Shown here piece after piece: positions 25,983-34,771 of a stretch of 57,822 bases of DNA. How positions within the stretch are numbered: the stretch's first letter is position 1; each line of letters begins with the position of its first letter. The translations under genes were made by a program, and so were the position numbers. Below the pieces are notes generated by a model. It was not told the origin of the DNA and did no database searches. It saw only the letters and a list, made by a program, of their open reading frames with translations. Source of the stretch: AC-52 sp044870295 (GTDB taxonomy: Bacteria > Actinomycetota > UBA4738); contig JBIOYQ010000142.1 of the NCBI GenBank assembly GCA_044870295.1, positions 1-57,822 on the forward strand, written 5' to 3'.

Positions 25983-26533
25983 GACCGCTCATTGTAGGGG
26001 GGCGGCATCGGGGCCTCCCCGTACGGTAACGGCGCCAGGTGGATGAAGGTCGCCACCCCGCCAGGTTCGAGGAGCAGCATGGGATCGATGTACGTCGTGC
26101 CGACTCGGGCCCCGAAATGGAGCACCGGTGTGGTGGAGCCGGGGTCGCCTTGCCCGGTCTGGCCGATCACCTGGCCTTGGGCGACGACCTCGCCCTTCTT
26201 CACGGAGATGCCGGACACCCACGAGTAGGTGGTTCGAACCCCGTCCGCATGGTCGATCGAGATGTACAGGCTGCCCCCCACCCAGCCCGCGAACGCCACG
26301 GTCCCATCCTGCGCGGCCACGAAGTCACTCCCGAACGCGGCGCCGATGTCGATGCCCCGATGGCCTGGACCGAACGGGTCGGGAGGTGGCTCGAATACAC
26401 GGACCACCGGTCCGGCCACCGGCCAGGCGTACGTGCCGGATCCGGGGTCGGCAGGATCCAGGCCGGGTTGGACGGGAAGCAGGACGAAGCTCAGAGCGGC
26501 AAAGGCCGCCAACATCGATCGGATGGGCGTCAC
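25946..26533 (-). CDS. Secreted M23 (LytM)-fold protein, probably catalytically impaired
   Basis: 195 residues with an N-terminal hydrophobic export segment (IRSMLAAFAALSFVLLPV) and an M23 domain (~70-165). The first zinc motif is intact in GHRGIDIG (His, Asp) and the last zinc His is in VLHFGAR. The two catalytic histidines of LytM are replaced: the usual Y-x-H reads TTYSW, and the first His of H-x-H reads V. The GTG at 26533 has GGGAGGG upstream, favoured over the ATG-like start at 26605. It may act as a non-catalytic cell-wall binding or activator protein, as EnvC does. It sits beside the sigma-factor gene. Confidence 0.82.
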   Translation of the reverse strand: MTPIRSMLAAFAALSFVLLPVQPGLDPADPGSGTYAWPVAGPVVRVFEPPPDPFGPGHRGIDIGAAFGSDFVAAQDGTVAFAGWVGGSLYISIDHADGVRTTYSWVSGISVKKGEVVAQGQVIGQTGQGDPGSTTPVLHFGARVGTTYIDPMLLLEPGGVATFIHLAPLPYGEAPMPPPYNERSWPLGAQPMGRR

Positions 26534-26635
26534 GGACCCTCCCTCGGACGCCCCGGAGGTCGGCAGTGCGACGTTAGGTGACGGCGTCACGGATGCCAAT
26601 GACATCCGTCACGATGAACCGGAATTCCTCGATCC

Positions 26636-27448
26636 CTACGCCCCGTCGTCGCGCAGGTTGTTGCGGAGCTGCCCCACCGCCTTGGTGTGGATCTGGCAGA
26701 CCCTCGACTCGGTGACGCCGAGGACCTCGCCGATCTCGGCCAGGGTCATGCCCTCGAAGTAGTACAGCGTGATGACGATCTTCTCCCGTTCGGACAGGGA
26801 GTTGATGGCGGCCGCCAGGATGGCTCGGGTCTCGTTGCCCTCCAGGCCCGATGACGGATCGGACGCCGCCAGGTCGGCCAGCGTGTCCAGGAGCGACAGG
26901 GACTCTCCTCGCTCGGCCCCCGCGGAGACCACCTCTTCGAGCGCGGTCACGGTCACGAACGAGATCTGCGTGAGAATGTCGTGCAGCTCGGACGTGCTGA
27001 CGCCGAGGTGCTCGGCGATCTCCACCTCGGTGGGAGGGCGCTTCAACCGAGCCTCCAACTCCGACTGGGCTTTCTCCACCTCCCGCGCCTTGAACCGCAC
27101 CGATCGCGGGACCCAGTCGAGTGACCGCAGCTCGTCGATGATGGCGCCCCGGATCCGCGGGATGGCGTAGGTCTCGAACTTGATCTCGCGGGAGAGATCG
27201 AACTTCTCCAGCGCGTCGATCAATCCGAAGATGCCGTACGACACGAGGTCGGCCTGCTCCACGTTGGCGGGCAGCCCGGTCCCGACCCGGCTGGCCACGT
27301 ACTTCACCAGCGGGGCGTAGTGGATGATGAGCTTCTCCCGGGCCTCCTGTGAGCCCTCGCTCTTGAACTCCAGCCACAGATCGTCGAGCAAGCTCACCTG
27401 AGCCGGATCCGGAGCGGGTTTCGCCTTGGCCGAGCGGGTGGGTGCCAT
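26636..27448 (-). CDS. whiG: WhiG/FliA-type alternative sigma factor
   Basis: RNA polymerase sigma-70 group 3 factor, 270 residues. Region 2: YAPLVKYVASRVGTGLPANVEQADLVSYGIFGLIDALEKFD and FETYAIPRIRGAIIDELRSLDWVPRSVR. Region 3 begins at RPPTEVEIAEHLGVS. Region 4: SLSEREKIVITLYYFEGMTLAEIGEVLGVTESRVCQIHTKA. In Streptomyces WhiG drives sporulation; in motile bacteria FliA drives flagellar genes. The actinobacterial synteny beside rpsB supports the WhiG name. No flagellar genes are in the window, so the regulon is unknown. ATG 4 bases after xerC. Confidence 0.9.
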   Translation of the reverse strand: MAPTRSAKAKPAPDPAQVSLLDDLWLEFKSEGSQEAREKLIIHYAPLVKYVASRVGTGLPANVEQADLVSYGIFGLIDALEKFDLSREIKFETYAIPRIRGAIIDELRSLDWVPRSVRFKAREVEKAQSELEARLKRPPTEVEIAEHLGVSTSELHDILTQISFVTVTALEEVVSAGAERGESLSLLDTLADLAASDPSSGLEGNETRAILAAAINSLSEREKIVITLYYFEGMTLAEIGEVLGVTESRVCQIHTKAVGQLRNNLRDDGA

Positions 27449-27452
27449 GACA

Positions 27453-28394
27453 TCAAGCCCTCGGGTGACTCTGGCGGTAGGCGGCGAAGAGCCTACTCCT
27501 GGACACGTGCGTGTACCGCTGCGTCGTGGCGAGGCTGGCGTGTCCGAGCAGCTCCTGCACGGCCCGGATGTCCGCTCCCCCCTCGAGCAGGTGGGTAGCG
27601 AACGAGTGCCTGAGCGTGTGGGGGCTGATCTTCCTCCCGGCCAGCACCCGGTCGGCGTGTCGCTCCACCATCGCCCTCGCGTCCCGTGGACCCATCCGCT
27701 TCTTCCTCCGATTCAGGAACAACGGGCCCTCCCGCGCCGTCCAGCCGGACCCATCGGCCGGGAGGAACCACCCCCGTCCCTCCTCAAGGTAATCGGCAAG
27801 CGCGGCTTCGGCGAAGTCCCCCATCGGGACGACACGCTCTTTGCTGCCCTTGCCCATGACCCGCACGGATCTCGCTTCCAGGTCCACGTCCTCCACGTCC
27901 AGGCCGCACAGCTCCGCGATCCGAAGCCCGGAGCCGTACAGCAGCTCGAGGACCGCCCGGTCGCGGAGGCCGACGGGATGGGTATCGGCCGGCGCGGCGG
28001 CCAACTGTTCGGCGTCGGACGCCTTCAGGACCGCCGGCAGCCGGGAGGGGCGGGACGGATGGGACAGTTGAGTCGCCGGGTTGGCCGGTGTCAGGCCACG
28101 ACGGCCTGCCCACGCATAGAACGATCGGATGGACGCCGCCTTCCGCGCGACGCTGGTCCTGGCATACCCGCGCGTGCCCAGATGGGCCAGCCATCGTCGC
28201 AGCAGGTGGTAGTCGGCGTCGTGCAAGGACCGGCCGCCCCGATGGAGGAACGCGGCCAGCGACGCCAGATCGGATCGGTAGGCGTCGACGGTGTGCACGG
28301 AGAGACGGCGCTCGTGGGCGAGATGCTCCACGAACGCGTCGATGGCAGCCGCGTCCTGCGGCGCGACGTGCTGATCGGGCGAGGCCGTCGACAT
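27453..28394 (-). CDS. xerC: Tyrosine recombinase XerC
   Basis: Resolves chromosome dimers at dif with XerD. 313 residues: a SAM-like N-domain (FVEHLAHERRLSVHTVDAYRSDL) and a catalytic domain. The tyrosine-recombinase set is visible: Arg in GSGLRIAELCGL, Lys in GKGSKERVVPM, HTLRHSFATHLLEGG (H-x-x-R), LLGHASLATTQRYTHV (His, nucleophile Tyr). XerC versus XerD is inferred from position beside dprA and from length. The ATG at 28394 has GGGAGG immediately adjacent, so the exact start is slightly uncertain. Confidence 0.9.
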   Translation of the reverse strand: MSTASPDQHVAPQDAAAIDAFVEHLAHERRLSVHTVDAYRSDLASLAAFLHRGGRSLHDADYHLLRRWLAHLGTRGYARTSVARKAASIRSFYAWAGRRGLTPANPATQLSHPSRPSRLPAVLKASDAEQLAAAPADTHPVGLRDRAVLELLYGSGLRIAELCGLDVEDVDLEARSVRVMGKGSKERVVPMGDFAEAALADYLEEGRGWFLPADGSGWTAREGPLFLNRRKKRMGPRDARAMVERHADRVLAGRKISPHTLRHSFATHLLEGGADIRAVQELLGHASLATTQRYTHVSRSRLFAAYRQSHPRA

Positions 28395-28418
28395 CCTCCC
28401 GGCTGGGCCGGCGGCGGT

Positions 28419-28435
28419 GCCGCCACCCTGGCGGC
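28419..28435 (-). terminator. Small hairpin between dprA and xerC
   Basis: A perfect 7-bp inverted repeat (GCCGCCA/TGGCGGC) with a 3-base loop lies between the dprA stop and the xerC start. It has no T-run and could be incidental in GC-rich DNA. Confidence 0.3.
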
Positions 28436-28487
28436 GCGGGCCCAGCCGACTTGTAGCACACCGGGGCGGCAGGTCAAGGATGGGGCT

Positions 28488-29642
28488 TCAGCCGGCCGAG
28501 AGTCGCCGTTCGTACCGGCCACCCACCTGCCTCACCGACCCTCGGAGCTCCAGCCTGGCGATCGCGGAGAGCACCGCCGGGAGCGGCATGCCCGTGAGCA
28601 GCGCGAGCTGGTCCAAGGTGAGCGGGGCGCCCAGCATCCGCCAGACGGCCCGCTCGTCAGGCGCCACCGACGGATCGGCTCCGAGACCGGCGTCGGCGGA
28701 CGCGGTCCCGAGCGTGCCCGCGCTCTCGACCAGGTGGGCCAGGCCCAGGTCGCGGAGCAGGTCCTCCGACCCTCGGATCATGGTGGCCCCCTCTCGGATC
28801 AGGTCCAGCGGGACCTGGGAGAGGGCGCTGGTCGGAGATCCGGGGACGGCGAACACCTCGCGTCCCACGTCCAGTGCGTGGTGGGCCGTGATCATGGAGC
28901 CGCTCCCGCGCGCCCCTTCCACGACGACGAGCGCGCGGGACAGCGCGGCGACGATCCGGTTGCGAGCGGGGAAGCGGAACGGTTCGGCCGGGGTGCCGGG
29001 CGGGTACTCGCTGACGACCGCGAACCTGCTGGCGATCTCCGCCAGCAGCTCGGCGTGCTCCTTCGGGTAGACCATGTCGATCCCACATCCGAGCACCGCG
29101 ATGGTGGCGCCGCCGCCGTGCAGCGCGCCCTCGTGGGCGGCTCCGTCGATCCCCCGAGCCCCGCCGCTCACCACACACACCCCGGCCTGGGCGAGCCCGG
29201 AGGCGATCTCCTTGGCCACCTCCCGCCCGGTGGGTGAGCATGTGCGCGCGCCCACCATCGCCACCCTGGGGGTCAGCTCCGAGAGGTCGCGACCCCGGAC
29301 GAACAGGCCTGCGGGCGGATCGTGCAGGTGGAGCAGCTCGGGTGGATAGCCCGGCTCCCCCACCGCGACCAGACGCGCGCCGCACGCCCGGACCGCCCGT
29401 GCGGCCGCCGCCGGGTCCAGCACGCGGGCCCGATCGACGTCACCTTGGCTGGCCGAATCGCCCCGTCGCACGGCTCTGAGGCACGCCCAGGCCGTGGGGT
29501 GGTTCCGGGCCACCAGGCCGAGCCGCTGCGGGGTCAGCGACGCGAGATGGAGCAGGACCACCAGCGCCTGGCGGTCCCGCCGGGTGGCGGCGAAGCCGGG
29601 CGGATAGGAGACCTGCTCCTTCGATGAGGGACGATCGCTCAT
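28488..29642 (-). CDS. dprA: DNA-processing protein DprA
   Basis: Loads RecA onto incoming single-stranded DNA; also found in non-competent bacteria. 384 residues from the ATG at 29642. The Rossmann-like core shows PRVAMVGARTCSPTGREVAKEIA, VVSGGARGIDGAAHEGAL, IAVLGCGIDMVYPKEH and NRIVAALSRALVVVEGARGSGSMITAHHAL, all typical DprA motifs. A C-terminal winged-helix-like domain (~300-384) follows. The start overlaps the comM stop as ATGA. The open frame extends far upstream within comM but is a shadow. Confidence 0.95.
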   Translation of the reverse strand: MSDRPSSKEQVSYPPGFAATRRDRQALVVLLHLASLTPQRLGLVARNHPTAWACLRAVRRGDSASQGDVDRARVLDPAAAARAVRACGARLVAVGEPGYPPELLHLHDPPAGLFVRGRDLSELTPRVAMVGARTCSPTGREVAKEIASGLAQAGVCVVSGGARGIDGAAHEGALHGGGATIAVLGCGIDMVYPKEHAELLAEIASRFAVVSEYPPGTPAEPFRFPARNRIVAALSRALVVVEGARGSGSMITAHHALDVGREVFAVPGSPTSALSQVPLDLIREGATMIRGSEDLLRDLGLAHLVESAGTLGTASADAGLGADPSVAPDERAVWRMLGAPLTLDQLALLTGMPLPAVLSAIARLELRGSVRQVGGRYERRLSAG

Positions 29643-31210
29643 CCGGCCCGGACGGCCTCCTCGTGGGGATCGGCGGCCCGGTAGCGCAACGCTTCCAACA
29701 TGTGGCCTCCATCGACCTGCTCCGAGCCGGCGAGATCGGCCACGGTCCTGGCCACCTTCAGGGCCCGGTCGAAGCCGCGGCCCGACAGCTGCAGTCGGTC
29801 CACGGCGAGGGACAGCACGCCCTCGGCGTCCGTGGTCAGTCGGGCGTCCCGGCGCCCCACCTTCCCAGACATCTGGGCGTTCGAGGTCCAGGGTGTCCGC
29901 CGGAGCCTGAAGCGCTGACGTTCCCGGGCCTCCTCGACCCGATCGCGGATGGGCTTCGACGGCTCTCCAGCCATCGAGCCCATCAATTCCTCCCGGGACA
30001 ACCGCGGCACCGTCTGGTGGATGTCGATCCGGTCGAGCAGCGGTCCCGATAAGCGCTCCCGGTAGGTGACCACTCGGGCGGGAAGACATCGGCAGAGCCT
30101 CCGCCCGTCGCCCTGGTACCCGCACGGGCACGGGTTGCACGCAGCCACCAGGGCGAAGCGAGCGGGGAACTCCACGGCCCCGGAAGCCCGGGCCACCACG
30201 ATCCGTCCGTCCTCCATGGGCTGGCGCAGTCCCTCCACCGCGTCCCTCCGGAACTCGGTGAACTCGTCGAGGAACAACACGCCGTGGTGGGCCAGCGAGA
30301 CCTCGCCGGGGCGGAGGAACCCCGAGCCGCCCCCCAGCAGGCCCGGCACCGAGATGGAGTGGTGAGGAGCACGGAACGGCCGGAACTGGATGAGGCCCCC
30401 ACCCGAGAGCAGCCCGGCCACCGAGTGCAGTCGGGTGACTTCCAGGGCCTCCTGCCGAACCATGGCCGGGAGGATGGTCGGCAGCCGCCGCGCCAACATG
30501 GTCTTGCCGGATCCGGGCGGGCCCATCATCAGGACGTTGTGGCCCCCGGCCGCGGCCACCTCGAGTGCCCGTCTCGCTTCTCCCTGGCCGCGGACATCGG
30601 CGAAGTCGACGTCGGCGGCGTTGACGTCGTCGGGCGATGCCTGCGCCACCGGGGCCGGCGACGGCTTCCAGCCGCCCCGCAGGAACGCCGCCACGGCAGC
30701 CAACGTGGGTGCGCCCACAGCATGGAGGCCTTCGACCAGGGCGGCCTCGGCGGCGTTGCCCTCGGGAACGACCACGCCTCGCAAGCCGCGTGCCGCGGCG
30801 GCCATGGCCACGGGGAGGACGCCGGCCGTTGGCACGATCTCGCCCTTCAGCGACAGCTCGCCGAAGAAGGCGTAGCCGTCGAGCAGCCTGGGCGGGAGCT
30901 GCGCGGAAGCCGCCAGCACACCCAGCGCGATGGGGAGATCGAAGCCGGGACCCTCCTTCCGCAACCCCGCGGGCGACAGGTTCACCACGACACGGCGGAG
31001 GGGCCACGTGAGGCCGGAGCTCTCGACCGCCGGCCGGACCCGTTCGCGGGCGTCCTGGACCGCCGCCCCGGGCAGGCCCGAGAGGACGACGGCGGGGAGC
31101 CCTCGACCGACATGCGCCTCGACCGTCACCAGTCGTCCCTGGACCCCGACCACGGCAACGCCGAACACTCGCCCGTACACCCGCCGCACGGTAGGCCGGC
31201 CCGCCGACAC
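29639..31210 (-). CDS. comM: YifB/ComM-family Mg-chelatase-like AAA+ ATPase
   Basis: 523 residues of the YifB family; Vibrio ComM is a helicase aiding branch migration in transformation. The N-terminal domain (~1-185) has the family block EAHVGRGLPAVVLSGLPGAAVQ and VVNLSPAGLRKEGPGFDLPIALG. The AAA+ core has Walker A GPPGSGKTML, Walker B GVLFLDEF, and the cysteine-rich insertion CNPCPCGYQGDGRRLCRC. The C-terminal helical domain ends with LRYRAADPHEEA. GTG start at 31210. Together with dprA it makes a recombination/DNA-uptake pair. Confidence 0.95.
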   Translation of the reverse strand: MSAGRPTVRRVYGRVFGVAVVGVQGRLVTVEAHVGRGLPAVVLSGLPGAAVQDARERVRPAVESSGLTWPLRRVVVNLSPAGLRKEGPGFDLPIALGVLAASAQLPPRLLDGYAFFGELSLKGEIVPTAGVLPVAMAAAARGLRGVVVPEGNAAEAALVEGLHAVGAPTLAAVAAFLRGGWKPSPAPVAQASPDDVNAADVDFADVRGQGEARRALEVAAAGGHNVLMMGPPGSGKTMLARRLPTILPAMVRQEALEVTRLHSVAGLLSGGGLIQFRPFRAPHHSISVPGLLGGGSGFLRPGEVSLAHHGVLFLDEFTEFRRDAVEGLRQPMEDGRIVVARASGAVEFPARFALVAACNPCPCGYQGDGRRLCRCLPARVVTYRERLSGPLLDRIDIHQTVPRLSREELMGSMAGEPSKPIRDRVEEARERQRFRLRRTPWTSNAQMSGKVGRRDARLTTDAEGVLSLAVDRLQLSGRGFDRALKVARTVADLAGSEQVDGGHMLEALRYRAADPHEEAVRAG

Positions 31211-31276
31211 ACGATCCGGCTCTGCCCGTTCACCTGCGGAGACGTGCGGGGCACGTGCTCGCGAACGCTCCAGCCG

Positions 31277-31645
31277 TCAGAACGCCGCTTCGAACACGTA
31301 GACCACGGGCGGCCCGCCGCGCACGGCCGACACACTGGCGACATCGAAGCGGACCTCGTCCCACTCGAGTCCTCCGGCGCGTGCGAGGAAGGCCTGGGCC
31401 AAACCGCGAAGCTTCGCCTGCTTCCTCCAGGTCACGGCGTCGAACGGCCCACCCAGGGTGGCGCCTCGGCGCGTCTTCACCTCGCAGAACACGATGGTCC
31501 GGCCGCGCGCCAGCACCAGGTCCAGCTCACCCAGAGGGCACCGCCAGTTCCGAGCGAGCAATCGATAGCCGGCCCGACGGTAGTGGGCCAGCGCGGCACG
31601 CTCTCCAGCCGCGCCCACCGGCAGCGGCGCCGCAACACCGTCCAT
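31277..31645 (-). CDS. YraN (UPF0102) family nuclease-like protein
   Basis: 122 residues of the UPF0102 family, a small restriction-endonuclease-like fold of unclear function. Motifs: GERAALAHYRRAGYRLLARNWRCPLGELDLVL and IVFCEVKTRRGATLGGPFDAV, where the GE.D..EVK pattern supplies the putative metal site. ATG at 31645; the open frame to 32020 overlaps DUF2469 and is rejected. The gene commonly lies between rnhB and comM in Actinobacteria. Confidence 0.93.
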   Translation of the reverse strand: MDGVAAPLPVGAAGERAALAHYRRAGYRLLARNWRCPLGELDLVLARGRTIVFCEVKTRRGATLGGPFDAVTWRKQAKLRGLAQAFLARAGGLEWDEVRFDVASVSAVRGGPPVVYVFEAAF

Positions 31646-31713
31646 GACGGCGCCAGTGTGTGATGCCCCACCGACACCCTCCCGTACGGGCCGGCATGGG
31701 ATGAACGACGGCC

Positions 31714-32070
31714 CTAGTCGGTGTCGGAGTCCTCGGTCGGCTCGTGACGCGATGGACCGCCCATGGCTTCTTCGGGCCGGATGTCCTTGTGGGTGAGGTC
31801 CTCGATGTTCACGTCTCGGAAGGTGACCACCCGAACCCGGCTCACGAACCTGGAGGGGCGATACATGTCCCAGACCCATGCGTCCGTCAGCTCCAGCTCG
31901 AGCCACACCTCGACCGGGCCCTCGTGCCTGACGACCTCGACGTTGTTGGCGAGATAGAAACGCCGTTCGGTCTCGACCAGGTAGCTGAACATGGGCAGCA
32001 CGTCGCGATACTCGCGCCACAGGCGGAGCTCGAGGTCGTCCTCGTACCGCTCGATGTCCTCGTCGCTCAC
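31714..32070 (-). CDS. DUF2469 family protein (actinobacterial)
   Basis: 118 residues of a family found almost only in Actinobacteria, typically next to rnhB; function unknown. The signature start SDEDIERYEDDLELRLWREY is followed by VLPMFSYLVETERRFYLAN and VWDMYRPSRFVSRVRVVTFRDVN. The GTG at 32070 overlaps the rnhB stop as GTGA. The C-terminal ~20 residues are polar. It is a useful lineage marker for this window. Confidence 0.94.
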   Translation of the reverse strand: MSDEDIERYEDDLELRLWREYRDVLPMFSYLVETERRFYLANNVEVVRHEGPVEVWLELELTDAWVWDMYRPSRFVSRVRVVTFRDVNIEDLTHKDIRPEEAMGGPSRHEPTEDSDTD

Positions 32071-32783
32071 GAGCCGTCCTCCCCCTTCATGGGACGAGCG
32101 TACAGGCGCAGGTAGGTCTCGGGATCCTCCTGGTAGAGCGTCATGCCCTTGAACGACATCCGGTGGATCGGCGACGGCCCGTACCGAGCGATGGCGGCGC
32201 GGTGGGACGGAGTCCCATAGCCCCGATGCTGGTCGAAGCCGTACTGCGGGAACCGGCGATGGTAGCGGTCCATGGCGCGGTCCCTGGTGACCTTCGCCAC
32301 CACCGACGCGGCGGCGACCGATGCGGTCACCGCGTCCCCCTTCTTGATGCACAGGTGCGGGAACCGGATCCCGCGAAGGGCGAACCCGTCGGTCAGGACG
32401 AAGTCGGGAAGAACGGTGAGCCGGCGGATGGCCGACCGCAGGAGCGCCAGGTTCGACACATGCAGGCCCCGATGGTCGATGCGCTGCGGGTACGCCCGGC
32501 AGACCGACATGGCCACCGCCACAGCGGTGATCCGCTCATACCAGTCGTCGCGTTGGTGGGGAGTCAGCACCTTGGAGTCCGCGAGGCCGTCGCACGCGAA
32601 CGCTTCCGGCAGGATCACGGCCGCTGCCACCAGCGGGCCGGCCAGGGCTCCCCGGCCGGCTTCGTCCACGCCGGCGACCAGCCGGAAGCCCTCGGCGTGC
32701 AGCCGCCGCTCGTAGCGATCGATGGGCCTGGGGGAGGCGTCGGCGCGGTCCAGGCGGCGAGCCTTCACGACCCGCGCAACCAC
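32067..32783 (-). CDS. rnhB: Ribonuclease HII
   Basis: Removes ribonucleotides from RNA-DNA hybrids. 238 residues, with the catalytic Asp-Glu in GVDEAGRGALAGPLVAAAV, the ADSKVL segment, Asp in FVLTDGFALRG, and Asp in SVVAKVTRDRAMDRYH, matching the type-2 D-E-D-D set. A C-terminal extension past HRAAIARYG carries about 35 residues. The 5' end overlaps lepB by 19 bases; the first ~25 residues are basic and may be beyond the true start. Confidence 0.94.
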   Translation of the reverse strand: MVARVVKARRLDRADASPRPIDRYERRLHAEGFRLVAGVDEAGRGALAGPLVAAAVILPEAFACDGLADSKVLTPHQRDDWYERITAVAVAMSVCRAYPQRIDHRGLHVSNLALLRSAIRRLTVLPDFVLTDGFALRGIRFPHLCIKKGDAVTASVAAASVVAKVTRDRAMDRYHRRFPQYGFDQHRGYGTPSHRAAIARYGPSPIHRMSFKGMTLYQEDPETYLRLYARPMKGEDGS

Positions 32784-33601
32784 CCCATGTGCGACGGCGG
32801 CCAGATGATCACGAACGCGCGGCCGATCACCTTGTCGTAGGGGATGAACCCGATCTGGGAGGACGGGTCCGGATGCACGCCGAGCCCGTATCGGGAGTCA
32901 CGAGAGTTGAGACGATTGTCGCCCAGGACGAACAGCATGTTCGCCGGGACTCTCACCGGCCCGCACTCACGGTCGTCCTCGGCCGCGATATACGGCTCGC
33001 TGAGACGTTGGCCGTTAATGAACACGGCCCCGTTCCTGCATTCGACCAGGTCCCCGGGCAATCCGATCACCCGCTTGATGAAGTCCTTCTCCGGGCTGGT
33101 CGCGACGCCGAGCCCTTCCGTCAGCCAGTGCCAGAACGCGGAGACGGCATTGCGATGCGGCTGGGGTCCGGGGTCCGGATCGGCGAACACGATGATGTCC
33201 CCGCGGCGGGGAGGATGCAGGTGATACACCACCTTGTTGACCAGCACCCGATCGCCCACGTTGAGGGTCGGTTCCATCGATTCCGAGGGGATGTAGAAGG
33301 CCTGCATCAGGAACGTTTTGATCAGCAGGGCCAGGATGAACGCGATCACCAGCAGGACGGGAAGCTCCTGCAAGAAGGACAGGACGCCGTGGCCTGACTT
33401 CCCCGGCTTGCCGGGCTTCTGTCCCCGCGACGCTTCGACGGTCGGCTCCTCGCCGACGGATCCAGGCGCTCGATCGTGAGTGGCGGTAGCTGCGTCGCCC
33501 GGTTCGGCGGCGGCCGCCGGCTGATCCAGGGCCTCGGTCACGGGGTCCGCGCCTGCGGGAGGATCGCCCGACTCGGGCCGCTGCGTCGGGCTGGACGACA
33601 T
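32765..33601 (-). CDS. lepB: Signal peptidase I
   Basis: Cleaves signal peptides on the outer face of the membrane. 278 residues. A ~70-residue disordered, acidic/Pro-rich N-terminus precedes one TM anchor (LPVLLVIAFILALLIKTFLM). The catalytic Ser lies in FYIPSESMEPTL, the catalytic Lys in KDFIKRVIGLPGD, and the late signature is LFVLGDNRLNSRDSRY. ATG 4 bases after rplS, as in many actinobacterial rplS-lepB-rnhB groups. Confidence 0.96.
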   Translation of the reverse strand: MSSSPTQRPESGDPPAGADPVTEALDQPAAAAEPGDAATATHDRAPGSVGEEPTVEASRGQKPGKPGKSGHGVLSFLQELPVLLVIAFILALLIKTFLMQAFYIPSESMEPTLNVGDRVLVNKVVYHLHPPRRGDIIVFADPDPGPQPHRNAVSAFWHWLTEGLGVATSPEKDFIKRVIGLPGDLVECRNGAVFINGQRLSEPYIAAEDDRECGPVRVPANMLFVLGDNRLNSRDSRYGLGVHPDPSSQIGFIPYDKVIGRAFVIIWPPSHMGWLRGS

Positions 33602-33605
33602 CGGA

Positions 33606-34010
33606 TCAAGCCTGCTCCGACTCTGCTCCCTCGTCGCGGGGCTCGGCGGGCTCTGCCACGGACCCGGTCTCGCGCCGTTCCCTGATGCGGGCGCTCTTCC
33701 CCCGACGTTCTCGCAGGTAGTACAGCTTGGCTCGTCGGACCCGTCCGCGGGAAACGAGCTCGATCCGGGCGATGGTGGGCGAGTGGAGTGGGAAGGTCCG
33801 CTCGACGCCGACCCCGAAGGACACCTTGCGGGCGGTGAAGGTCTCGCGCAAGCCCCCGCCGCGGCGACGGATCACCACGCCCTGGAACACCTGGATGCGC
33901 TCTCGGCCGGCCTCGGCCACACGAACGTGCACGCGAACGGTGTCGCCCGGCCGGAACTCCGGCAGGTCTTCGCGCAGGCGAGGCTTTTCGACGAGGTCGA
34001 CCTTGTTCAT
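33606..34010 (-). CDS. rplS: 50S ribosomal protein L19
   Basis: 134 residues. L19 lies at the 30S-50S interface. Visible: FRPGDTVRVHVRVAEAGRERIQVFQGVVI, the signature block ETFTARKVSFGVGVERTFPLHSP, and GRVRRAKLYYLRERRGKSAR, then an acidic tail of ~25 residues. The ATG at 34010 (MNKVDLV) is preferred to upstream codons to 34052, as homologues start here. It follows trmD by 42 bases. Confidence 0.97.
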   Translation of the reverse strand: MNKVDLVEKPRLREDLPEFRPGDTVRVHVRVAEAGRERIQVFQGVVIRRRGGGLRETFTARKVSFGVGVERTFPLHSPTIARIELVSRGRVRRAKLYYLRERRGKSARIRERRETGSVAEPAEPRDEGAESEQA

Positions 34011-34052
34011 AGCAGGTACGTCCCTTGGGAACGCTTGGGGTGCGGTGCGCAA

Positions 34053-34745
34053 TCATAGCATCGAGCTGCGGTCGTCCCCGCCCAGCAAGTCGGGCCGATT
34101 GCGACGCGTCTTGTCCAGGGCGGCCTTCCGGCGCCATTCGGCGATCTTCCCGTGATCTCCCGACAGCAGCACGTCGGGAACCTCCATGCCCCGGTACTCG
34201 CGGGGGCGGGTGTAGTGAGGATGGTCGAGGAGCTCCTCTTCGAACGACTCCGAACCCAGCGACTCCTCGTTCCCCACCACTCCGGGAACCAGGCGCGTGA
34301 CCGCTTCGAGCAACACAAGCGCGGGGATCTCTCCGCCCGACAGGACGAAATCGCCGATCGATACCTCCTCAGCCGGGATCCCGGCCACCACCCGCTCGTC
34401 CACACCCTCGTACCGTCCGCAGATCAACACGAGCCACGGTTCGCCGGCCAGCTCGCGCACCAGGGCCTGGTCCAACCGACGACCGGCCGGAGAGAGCAGG
34501 ATCACGCGCTTCGGTTCCTCCCCGAGCGCCTCAACGGCCTCGAAGATCGGGCCGGGCTTCATCACCATCCCCGGTCCGCCGCCGAAGGCGTAGTCGTCGA
34601 CCTGCCGGTGGCGGTCGTGCGTGTGCTCGCGGATGTCGTGCACCTGCACGCGAACCACACCGGACTCCACGGCGCGGCCCAGCAGACTCTCGCGAAGAGG
34701 CCCCTCGAAGATGCCGGGGAACAACGTGAGCACGTCGACGCGCAT
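34053..34745 (-). CDS. trmD: tRNA (guanine-N1)-methyltransferase TrmD
   Basis: Methylates G37 of tRNAs, guarding against frameshifting. 230 residues with the trefoil-knot SPOUT fold: MRVDVLTLFPGIFEGPLRESL, DDYAFGGGPGMVMKPGP, LICGRYEGVDERV and IGDFVLSGGEIPALVLLEAV, then the tail motif HPHYTRPREYRGMEVPDVLLSGDH. ATG at 34745, 26 bases after rimM. The order rpsP-khpA-rimM-trmD-rplS is canonical. Confidence 0.97.
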   Translation of the reverse strand: MRVDVLTLFPGIFEGPLRESLLGRAVESGVVRVQVHDIREHTHDRHRQVDDYAFGGGPGMVMKPGPIFEAVEALGEEPKRVILLSPAGRRLDQALVRELAGEPWLVLICGRYEGVDERVVAGIPAEEVSIGDFVLSGGEIPALVLLEAVTRLVPGVVGNEESLGSESFEEELLDHPHYTRPREYRGMEVPDVLLSGDHGKIAEWRRKAALDKTRRNRPDLLGGDDRSSML

Positions 34746-34771
34746 GCGTGCCTCGGTGGGGCTTGGCTCGG

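Noticed and set aside
29643..31007. Extension of dprA to an 839-residue protein
   Set aside because: Upstream codons are a shadow of comM; DprA starts at the ATGA overlap.
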